7,054 nt of DNA, from assembly GCA_964424635.1 (NCBI GenBank), contig CAYRJC010000044.1, positions 1 through 7,054 on the forward strand. Direction: 5' to 3'. Of the stretch, positions 1 through 5,327 are shown piece by piece. The notes beneath the pieces are model-generated. The model did not search any database and had not been told where the DNA came from. It was given only the letters and a program-made list of their open reading frames with translations. The position numbers were made by a program, and so were the translations under genes. Positions within the stretch are counted from its first letter, which is position 1, and every line of letters starts with the position of its first letter. The stretch is from UBA920 sp964424635 (lineage in GTDB: Bacteria > Patescibacteriota > Doudnabacteria > UBA920).

Positions 1-278
1 AAAATCGTAAAACTGCTCTTTCTGCAGCAAAGAAAATTGATAATAATGATGAGCGTAGAGCTGCTATCCAAAAAGCACAAAATGATTACAAGACTGCATT
101 GTCTGTTGCGAATGCGGTCCGTAAGGCTTCTCGTGAAGCCGCCTCTGGTGCAAGGAAAGTAGATAATGAGTCTGTTAAAAAGACTCGTGATAAAAATCTT
201 GAAGTGCGCGGGACTTGCGTCAAAGGAGCAAGTACAGGAACTATATTAGAAAGAGCAACTTCATTTTTCCGATTTTAA
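1..278 (+). CDS. C-terminal end of an Ala/Lys/Arg-rich hydrophilic protein, function unknown (partial)
   Basis: The reading frame starting at base 3 is open from the window edge to a TAA at 276-278 and gives 91 residues; the start lies outside the window. The other two forward frames are closed early (a TAA at 8-10 and a TAG in the other). The first 65 or so residues are rich in Ala, Lys, Arg, Asp and Asn with alanines at helical spacing, so a long charged helix or coiled coil is likely. The tail is different, with one Cys, several Gly/Thr, and an end in Ser-Phe-Phe-Arg-Phe. No membrane segment or catalytic motif is visible. I do not recognise a family; a surface, pilus-associated or nucleic-acid-binding protein are all possible. 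A terminator follows 13 bases after the stop, so this is the last gene of its transcript. Confidence 0.7.
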   Translation, partial: NRKTALSAAKKIDNNDERRAAIQKAQNDYKTALSVANAVRKASREAASGARKVDNESVKKTRDKNLEVRGTCVKGASTGTILERATSFFRF

Positions 279-290
279 TTTTATTTAACA

Positions 291-318
291 AAAAAACCAG
301 CTTGCAGCTGGTTTTTAT
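291..318. terminator. Bidirectional intrinsic terminator between the first gene and typA
   Basis: CCAGCT (297-302) pairs perfectly with AGCTGG (306-311) around a TGC loop; the stem may also close as a 5-bp stem with a 5-base loop. It is flanked by A6 (291-296) on the left and T5 (312-316) on the right, so each strand reads as GC stem plus U-tract. It therefore serves both the + strand gene ending at 278 and the - strand typA gene, whose stop codon lies 6 bases beyond the T-run. Confidence 0.88.
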
Positions 319-321
319 AAT

Positions 322-2154
322 TTAGTTAGATCGTTTTTCGCGTTTGCGTTCGTTTGGATCTAAAAGGCGTTTGCGAATGCGAATGCTTTGTGGGGTTACT
401 TCTACAAGTTCATCGCTTCCAATATATTCTAAGGCAAAGTCTAGGTTTACTTCTTTTGGTGGAACAAGGATAATTCCTTCATCGGTTCCCGATGCTCGAG
501 TGTTGGTTAGCTTTTTACCTTTACAAACATTAACCTCAATATCAGATTCTAAAGCATTTTTCCCAATAACCATACCCATATAAACTTCTACTGCAGGGCC
601 GATAAATAGCACGCCGCGTTCTTGAGCATTATTAAGTCCATAAGCGGAGCTGCTTCCAGATTCGGAGGCAATCAGTGAGCCGTGTTGATTAGTAGAAGTG
701 TCGATGTCGTGAGCTGGACGATAGCTATCAAACAAATTATTGATAATAACCGTACCTTTTGTTCTAGTAAGTAGTAAGTTTTTTAAACCAATCAATCCTC
801 GGGTTGGAATAATATATTCAGCATGAATATCGCCGCTGATAGTTGTTTCTAGAACTTGCATTTCACCGCCGCGTTTGCCGATTTCTCCAATCACCGCACC
901 TTGGTGTTCGCTTGGAACATCAATTGATAAAATTTCGTATGGTTCTTTTTTGATTCCATCTTCGCCAGTAATGAAAATAACTTGCGGCTGGGAGACTTGC
1001 ATTTCAAATCCTTCTCGGCGCATTGTTTCTATTAATACCGCTAAATGAAGTTCTCCTCGACCGGAAACTAAAAAGCTGTCACCGGTTGATTCTTCTACGC
1101 GAAGAGCTACATTGGTTTCTAATTCTCTAAATAATCGATCACGAATTTGACGGGAGGTAAGGAGGTTTCCTTCGCGGCCTGCAAATGGAGAAGTGTTTAC
1201 GCCAAAAGTCATTTTGATTGTAGGCTGTTCGATTTCTACAGGAGGGATTTGCTTTGGATCAGTGCTGTCAGCAATTGTGTCGCCAATTTGTACATTGTCA
1301 AAACCGCCGATTGCGACAATGTCTCCAGCTGTTGCATTTTCTACTTCCGCAGGTAATAGTCCTTCATACATAAGAAGACTAGATGCTTTGCCTGTAGTTT
1401 TTTTGCCGTCACGAGAAATTAAAGTTAGGTTTTGACCTTTCTTTACATTTCCTGAAGAAATTTTACCGATTCCGATTTTACCTTTGTAGTTATCATATCT
1501 GAGTGCTAATACTAGCATTGCAAAAGGTTCGTCAGAAATAGTAGGAGCTTCAATATTTTCGATGATCGCATTAAATACAGGAGTGATGTCGGCAGGTGCG
1601 TCAGTTTTGATTTTTTCTAAAGTTTCATTAGCGTCTAATCCGGCAATTCCTTTAATTCCGCTAGCGTAAAGGATAGGGAAGTCGAGTTGTTCTTCGGTTG
1701 CGCCTAATGACACAAACAAATCAAAAGTCTTGTTAACAACGTCGTCAATTTGCGCCTCTGGTTTGTCAATTTTATTAATTACAACAATAGCACGGTGACC
1801 AAGCTCTAGAGCTTTCTTCAATACGAATTTGGTTTGAGGCATTGGACCTTCTTTTGCGTCAACTAACAACAGAACACCGTCAGCCATTCTGAGGGTTCTT
1901 TCTACTTCGCCGCCAAAGTCAGCATGGCCTGGCGTATCTACAATATTGATTTTTATATCTTTATAAAAAAGTGAAGCGTTTTTTGCAGTAATGGTAATTC
2001 CGCGTTCACGTTCGATGTCGCCAGAGTCCATAATCAAAACTTCGCCGCCATCTTTGACGGTTTGAGTTTGTTTAAGCATCGCATCTACTAGAGTTGTTTT
2101 TCCGTGGTCAACGTGAGCGATAATAGCAACGTTTCTTATATTGTCTCTTTTCAT
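322..2154 (-). CDS. typA: Ribosome-associated translational GTPase TypA/BipA
   Basis: This encodes a 610-residue translation-factor GTPase of the EF-G/LepA superfamily. The family binds the 70S ribosome and is linked to 50S assembly and to growth under cold or stress. All GTPase signatures are visible: G1 AHVDHGKT (13-20), G2 RGITI (51-55), G3 DTPGH (73-77), G4 NKID (127-130) and a G5-like SG motif near 165. The domain II barrel, the SGRGELHLAVLIE domain III segment and the family's C-terminal domain (IPTRGLIGLKN, NTRASGTDE) follow. Start: the open frame extends to a TTG at 2190, but the ATG at 2154 places the P-loop where E. coli BipA has it and gives the usual length (about 607). No Shine-Dalgarno precedes either start; the bases before the ATG are pyrimidine- and C-rich. 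It is monocistronic, with its own promoter (2243-2271), a terminator-like hairpin in the leader, and a shared terminator at 291-318. The gene looks intact. Confidence 0.96.
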   Translation of the reverse strand: MKRDNIRNVAIIAHVDHGKTTLVDAMLKQTQTVKDGGEVLIMDSGDIERERGITITAKNASLFYKDIKINIVDTPGHADFGGEVERTLRMADGVLLLVDAKEGPMPQTKFVLKKALELGHRAIVVINKIDKPEAQIDDVVNKTFDLFVSLGATEEQLDFPILYASGIKGIAGLDANETLEKIKTDAPADITPVFNAIIENIEAPTISDEPFAMLVLALRYDNYKGKIGIGKISSGNVKKGQNLTLISRDGKKTTGKASSLLMYEGLLPAEVENATAGDIVAIGGFDNVQIGDTIADSTDPKQIPPVEIEQPTIKMTFGVNTSPFAGREGNLLTSRQIRDRLFRELETNVALRVEESTGDSFLVSGRGELHLAVLIETMRREGFEMQVSQPQVIFITGEDGIKKEPYEILSIDVPSEHQGAVIGEIGKRGGEMQVLETTISGDIHAEYIIPTRGLIGLKNLLLTRTKGTVIINNLFDSYRPAHDIDTSTNQHGSLIASESGSSSAYGLNNAQERGVLFIGPAVEVYMGMVIGKNALESDIEVNVCKGKKLTNTRASGTDEGIILVPPKEVNLDFALEYIGSDELVEVTPQSIRIRKRLLDPNERKREKRSN

Positions 2155-2204
2155 TTTGGTGAGGTGCGTTATATTGAAAGAATTACGCAAAAAATTAATT
2201 CATT

Positions 2205-2227
2205 AAAAAATGCCGGCTTTTCCGGCA
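2205..2227 (-). terminator. Intrinsic terminator inside the typA leader (attenuator-like)
   Basis: Read on the - strand, TGCCGG (2227-2222) pairs with CCGGCA (2216-2211) around a 5-base AAAAG loop, followed by six T (2210-2205). This is a compact GC-rich hairpin with a U-tract in AT-rich DNA. It lies between the typA promoter and the typA ATG, so transcription from that promoter must pass it; it begins about 10 nt after the predicted transcript start. It may be a transcription attenuator, the end of a roughly 30-nt RNA, or a second-chance terminator for the upstream - strand gene, which already has a terminator at 2292-2317. Confidence 0.75.
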
Positions 2228-2242
2228 GGAATACGTACCAAT

Positions 2243-2271
2243 ATTCTAGTCACTTTAGGCTGTTTTGTCAA
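2243..2271 (-). promoter_or_regulatory. Sigma70-type promoter for typA
   Basis: On the - strand a perfect -35 TTGACA (2271-2266) is followed by a 17-base spacer (2265-2249) and a -10 TAGAAT (2248-2243). Transcription would start near 2236, leaving a leader of about 80 nt before the ATG at 2154. It sits directly after the terminator of the upstream gene, which fits an independent typA transcript. Confidence 0.8.
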
Positions 2272-2291
2272 GGATTTAGAGGTTTAAATAT

Positions 2292-2317
2292 AAAAAAGAG
2301 CTGTATATTTACAGCTC
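2292..2317 (-). terminator. Intrinsic terminator of the two-TM protein gene
   Basis: An uninterrupted 8-bp stem (GAGCTGTA at 2298-2305 with TACAGCTC at 2310-2317) has a 4-base loop. On the - strand it is followed by six T (2297-2292). It lies about 50 bases after the stop of the upstream - strand gene. Confidence 0.87.
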
Positions 2318-2366
2318 ATTTATCTACCCATTTCAAATTTTTATAGAAATGTAATTTAGCGAATAG

Positions 2367-2888
2367 CTACACACGGACACCTGAACTGGATCTGTTTAAA
2401 ACATCTTCTAAGCAATACTCTTCTTTTACCATCATTTCAACAAAATTTTTACCTAATGTTGTCTGTTGTAAAATTTCTTCAGACATTTCTTTGGGGGTTA
2501 GGGTTTTGCCGAATGCCATTATTTGAGGTGTGTATTGATTAGACATGCTTCTTAGATCATTTATCAACCTTGTTCTCTCTGCAAGATATTGAGTGTAGGG
2601 TATTTTAAGACCAGCATCCCATGGAACATCTTTATTTATTTCTGAGGTTGAAATATAACCTTCTTTTGATTTGTTTCTATTACTTAGCGATTGTTGTGTA
2701 TGTGATTGTTGTGTATCATTGTGGTAAATACTCGGTGCTTTTTCTGTAAATCCAGAAACTATATAAAGTAGGACAGAAAAAACAACAAATCCGATCGAGG
2801 CGATAACTAAGGGTGCGCTCAAAAAATACAACGCAATCATTATTAACAGTAATCCAGTAACTAATAAAAAATCTCCAACTCTTTTCAT
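2367..2888 (-). CDS. Small membrane protein with two N-terminal transmembrane segments, unknown function
   Basis: The product is 173 residues from the ATG at 2888, chosen because a perfect AGGAGG (2903-2898) lies 9 bases upstream. A longer frame from an ATG at 2921 would place that ribosome site inside the gene. Two hydrophobic helices, roughly residues 6-24 and 27-47, are joined by a very short turn and so form a hairpin anchor. A low-complexity linker rich in Ser, Gln, Asn, Thr and His follows (about 52-75), holding a tandem TQQSH/TQQS repeat. The last 95 residues are soluble and partly charged, including a TPKEMSEEILQQTTLGKNFV-like stretch predicted to be helical; the family is not recognised. 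With one or no residues before helix 1 beyond a KR pair, the soluble part is probably cytoplasmic, but topology is inferred. The gene is monocistronic, divergent from the permease operon, and has its own terminator. Confidence 0.82.
   Translation of the reverse strand: MKRVGDFLLVTGLLLIMIALYFLSAPLVIASIGFVVFSVLLYIVSGFTEKAPSIYHNDTQQSHTQQSLSNRNKSKEGYISTSEINKDVPWDAGLKIPYTQYLAERTRLINDLRSMSNQYTPQIMAFGKTLTPKEMSEEILQQTTLGKNFVEMMVKEEYCLEDVLNRSSSGVRV
2689..2716 (-). repeat. 13-bp tandem-type direct repeat inside the two-TM protein gene
   Basis: The 13-base unit GATTGTTGTGTAT (+ strand) occurs at 2689-2701 and 2704-2716, a period of 15 bases or five codons. It stays in frame and produces the duplicated TQQSH/TQQS peptide in the linker. 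A two-copy in-frame repeat is a site where slippage could lengthen or shorten the linker without breaking the gene. Confidence 0.8.
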
Positions 2889-2919
2889 AACTAAATTCCT
2901 CCTAAGATTTTTGAGTAAC

Positions 2920-2954
2920 ATTATAAACTAGCATACTTAAGATCTGTTGGTCAA
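2920..2954 (-). promoter_or_regulatory. Probable promoter for the two-TM protein gene
   Basis: On the - strand, TTGACC (2954-2949) is followed after 18 bases by TAGTTT (2930-2925), preceded by TG at the extended -10 position. A better -10, TATAAT (2925-2920), overlaps its end but has no good -35 at the right distance. The promoter region is credible; which -10 is used cannot be decided by eye. Confidence 0.5.
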
Positions 2955-2961
2955 GATAATA

Positions 2962-2989
2962 TTGGGAATATGGCTATATTTGCTATAAT
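2962..2989 (+). promoter_or_regulatory. Extended -10 promoter of the permease/ligase operon
   Basis: A perfect extended -10 TGCTATAAT (TG at 2981-2982, hexamer at 2984-2989) is preceded by a weak -35 TTGGGA (2962-2967) with a 16-base spacer. Transcription would start near 2996, leaving a leader of about 20 nt before the ATG at 3016. The only purine-rich ribosome-site-like bases (AAGG, 2993-2996) fall at the predicted start, so the leader seems to lack a Shine-Dalgarno. Confidence 0.7.
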
Positions 2990-3015
2990 ATAAAGGTAAT
3001 TAATTTGAATATAAG

Positions 3016-4047
3016 ATGAAGCTTAATAGCCGGATCCCTATAATAAGTTTTTTGGTTGCCTTATTTATAATCTTTATTTTGGTGGTGTGGATTTTAAAAC
3101 CTTTTGTTAATATTTTAGCGTTTGCTGTTATAGTTGCTGTACTATTTCATCCAGTATATAAATTACTTTTGGGCAAGCTAAAAAATTCATCTTTAGCAAG
3201 CTTGTTAACAATTTTAATTATTCTGGCTGCCGTTGCTTTGCCTTTGTGGTTGTTTGGTCAGCTCATTTTTAATGAGATAGTTCAGTTGTTTAATAAATAT
3301 CGATCTGGGTATTATGTCTTTGATCAAAATCAATTGACCGCTGGTTTACCTGTACAGCTTCAAGATTTTATAACTAAATTCAATCAAGATATTTCGAGTT
3401 GGGTTGGACAGTTATCTAGCCGTGCTTTCACTTCTTTAACTTTTGTACTTTCTAATGTGGCTGGTTTTATTGTTGCTTTCTTTATGTTCATCTTCATAGT
3501 TTATTATTTGCTAAAAGATGGGCATAAAATTCGATCAGCTATGATGGATATCTCGCCAATGGCTTCTAAACAAGAGAATATTTTGATAGATAAAATTGTT
3601 ACTGCTGTTAATGGGGTAGTAAAGGGTTCATTTTTGGTTGCACTAAGTCAGGGAGTAGTTGCAACTATTGGTTTTTATATTTTTGGAATACCAGAACCTT
3701 TGCTGTGGGGAGCGTTTACAGTTGTAGTGGCTTTGGTTCCAACAGTTGGAACTTCGCTTTCTTTAATCCCAGCCGTTATATATTTGGTTATAATCGGTAA
3801 TACATCTCAGGCAATTGGTTTGGCTATTTGGGGAGCTGTTGCAGTTGGGTTGCTTGATAATTTCTTGGGTCCCAAGCTTGTAGGGAGATCCACTAAACTA
3901 CATCCAGTTTTGGTGTTATTAGCCGTTATTGGCGGCATCCAATTTTTTGGTATATTGGGATTTTTAATAGGTCCAATTATTATGGCTATTTTTGTAGCTA
4001 TGATTGATATGTATAGAGATGAGTTTAAAGATTATTTGACTAATTAA
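3016..4047 (+). CDS. AI-2E family (PerM/YdiK-type) inner-membrane permease
   Basis: A 343-residue polytopic membrane protein of the AI-2E family (Pfam DUF20-type). Family signatures seen in order: two N-terminal hydrophobic helices (about 10-45) and a third at 60-85; a soluble central stretch (about 86-140); a helix followed by YYLLKDGHKI (163-172), the family's conserved D-G motif; GSFLVALSQG (204-213); GIPEPLLWG (224-232); LVPTVGTSLSLIPAVIYL (240-257); DNFLGPKLVG (281-290); and LHPVLVLLAVIGGIQFFGILGFLIGP (295-320). Length is normal for the family (about 330-370). Family members are proposed to export small molecules or ions, including autoinducer-2 (TqsA) and sodium/protons, so the substrate here cannot be given. 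It is the first gene of a two-gene operon; the ligase-like gene starts 4 bases after its stop. There is no clear ribosome site. Confidence 0.93.
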   Translation: MKLNSRIPIISFLVALFIIFILVVWILKPFVNILAFAVIVAVLFHPVYKLLLGKLKNSSLASLLTILIILAAVALPLWLFGQLIFNEIVQLFNKYRSGYYVFDQNQLTAGLPVQLQDFITKFNQDISSWVGQLSSRAFTSLTFVLSNVAGFIVAFFMFIFIVYYLLKDGHKIRSAMMDISPMASKQENILIDKIVTAVNGVVKGSFLVALSQGVVATIGFYIFGIPEPLLWGAFTVVVALVPTVGTSLSLIPAVIYLVIIGNTSQAIGLAIWGAVAVGLLDNFLGPKLVGRSTKLHPVLVLLAVIGGIQFFGILGFLIGPIIMAIFVAMIDMYRDEFKDYLTN

Positions 4048-4051
4048 GAAG

Positions 4052-5257
4052 ATGAACTGGCTTTTTATAAGTTTAATTTTTGCAGCGCCACTATATGTGT
4101 GGCGCTTTTCCATTGCTGGCTTACCTGTAAATTTTTTAATGTTGGCTAGTTTTGTGGTAATTTTTGTAGGGTTATTAGAAGTGTTTTATCGAAAGCTATC
4201 GAGAGAATTTATAATTGAAATAAAAAATATACCTTTAGTAATTTTAGTAGCTGTTGGTATAATCGGGCTTGCTAGTTTGATTTCTTTATTAGTATTCGGA
4301 ATCAGCACACAAAAGATAGGGCAGTGGGTAGTACTTTATTTGCAACCACTTATTATATTTTTCTTAATAAATTTTTACAGTAAAAGAAATAAAAACTTTA
4401 TCAATCAATTTAAATTTGCTGTATATGTATTTTTGTTCGCCGCTGGATTGCTAGCTATTTTGCAATATGTTACTTTGTGGACACTACCTTCCGGATGGTG
4501 GGGGAACCCTGACGAGCCAAAGCGCGCTATTGCTGTTTTTGCTCATCCGAATGCTTTTGCATTATTCGTCACTCCTCTTTTAGCATGGCTGATTCCTGAT
4601 GTGATGAATAAGCTTATTGGGTTGTGGAATAGAGCAGGTAATTTAAAGATAAATTTAATTTATATTTTTTTATGGAGTATTGGATTAATAGGTTTATTTT
4701 TATCTTTGTCACGCGGCGGCTGGTTTGCTATTCTGGCGGCGGCTGGGTTGTATGCTTTGTTGTCAAGTAATAAAAAAGTATTACTATCTTTTTTGGGGGT
4801 TGTGATAATCATCACTGGGGTTGTGTTTTCTATACCAAATTTACGATGGCGAGTATTATTACCATTTCATGGAGAAAAGTCTTCTTTGGCTAGACTTAGT
4901 TTGTGGGATACAGGGATGAAAATGATTAAAGATAATCCAGTGTTAGGAAAAGGGATTTCTGGTTTTGATAATAATTGGTACAAATATAATACTGATCCTA
5001 ATCTAGATCATTATAATTTTCCTCATAATATATTCTTAAACTTTTGGGTTGATCTTGGGTTAATGGGTTTGATCGGTTTCTTAATAATATTTTTTAGAAA
5101 TACTTGGCAAGGATTTATGCTTCGAAAAAATCCTATAGCGTTGAGTTTGCTTTTGTTTACAGTAGCTATGGTTGTACATGGATTGATAGATATCCCATAT
5201 TTAAAAAATGATTTAGCTATGATTTTTTGGATGGTTCTAGCTATGAGTATTATTTGA
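4052..5257 (+). CDS. O-antigen ligase/polymerase-like (Wzy_C family) membrane protein
   Basis: A 401-residue protein with about 10-12 hydrophobic segments and one large loop between the later ones, the architecture of the WaaL/Wzy_C family, which transfers or polymerises lipid-linked glycans on the outer face of the inner membrane. Family features: LSLSRGGWF (217-225) with the conserved Arg at 221; the loop stretch RLSLW..MKMIKDNPVLGKGISGF (281-305) with Arg 281; PHNIFLNFWVDLGLMGLIGF (324-343) with His 325; and HGLIDIPYLKNDLAMIFW (376-393). The spacing of these Arg and His residues resembles the catalytic residues described for WaaL. FAHPNAFA (163-170) is also typical. The ATG lies 4 bases after the permease stop with no separate ribosome site at good distance, so translational coupling is likely. 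The glycan substrate is unknown; lipid A need not be present, because the family also serves capsule, exopolysaccharide and glycoprotein pathways. The gene ends at TGA. Confidence 0.88.
   Translation: MNWLFISLIFAAPLYVWRFSIAGLPVNFLMLASFVVIFVGLLEVFYRKLSREFIIEIKNIPLVILVAVGIIGLASLISLLVFGISTQKIGQWVVLYLQPLIIFFLINFYSKRNKNFINQFKFAVYVFLFAAGLLAILQYVTLWTLPSGWWGNPDEPKRAIAVFAHPNAFALFVTPLLAWLIPDVMNKLIGLWNRAGNLKINLIYIFLWSIGLIGLFLSLSRGGWFAILAAAGLYALLSSNKKVLLSFLGVVIIITGVVFSIPNLRWRVLLPFHGEKSSLARLSLWDTGMKMIKDNPVLGKGISGFDNNWYKYNTDPNLDHYNFPHNIFLNFWVDLGLMGLIGFLIIFFRNTWQGFMLRKNPIALSLLLFTVAMVVHGLIDIPYLKNDLAMIFWMVLAMSII
4084..4109 (+). other. Strong terminator-like hairpin within the first codons of the ligase-like gene
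   Basis: AGCGCCAC (4084-4091) pairs perfectly with GTGGCGCT (4099-4106) around a 7-base loop and runs into TTTT (4106-4109). It lies 32-55 bases after the ATG, inside the coding sequence for residues about 11-19. An 8-bp stem with five or more GC pairs is notable in such AT-rich DNA. The short T-run makes full termination doubtful; it could lower downstream expression, stall ribosomes or be a coding coincidence. Confidence 0.5.
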
Positions 5258-5283
5258 GATAACTTAGAAATATAGTTTGGCAA

Positions 5284-5320
5284 TAAAAAATCCCGCTCGC
5301 GTGTTTTAAGTGCAAGCGGG
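5284..5320 (-). terminator. Intrinsic terminator of the Mqo-like gene, possibly also serving the ligase operon
   Basis: CCCGCT (5292-5297) pairs with AGCGGG (5315-5320); after one C/A mismatch the stem continues for two GC pairs. On the - strand it is followed by six T (5290-5285). The + strand side has only TGTTTAATT, a weak U-tract, so the structure is a good terminator for the - strand gene (stop at 5328) and a poorer one for the + strand operon (stop at 5257). Confidence 0.82.
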
Positions 5321-5327
5321 TGTTTAA

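Noticed and set aside
344..1435. Several + strand open frames of about 70-80 codons inside typA
   Set aside because: They are antisense shadows of a well-conserved gene, with no ribosome sites and no recognisable products.
2104..2346. + strand open frame of 80 codons across the typA 5' end and the intergenic region
   Set aside because: It overlaps typA antisense, runs through two hairpins and a promoter, has no ribosome site, and its product looks like no protein family.
5255..5257. Alternative genetic code with TGA read as an amino acid
   Set aside because: TGA ends the ligase-like gene at the expected family length and no gene in the window needs an in-frame TGA to be read through.
5023..5283. 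- strand open frame of 86 codons opposite the ligase-like gene's end
   Set aside because: It overlaps the conserved C-terminal motifs of the ligase-like protein and has no start signals; it is a shadow.
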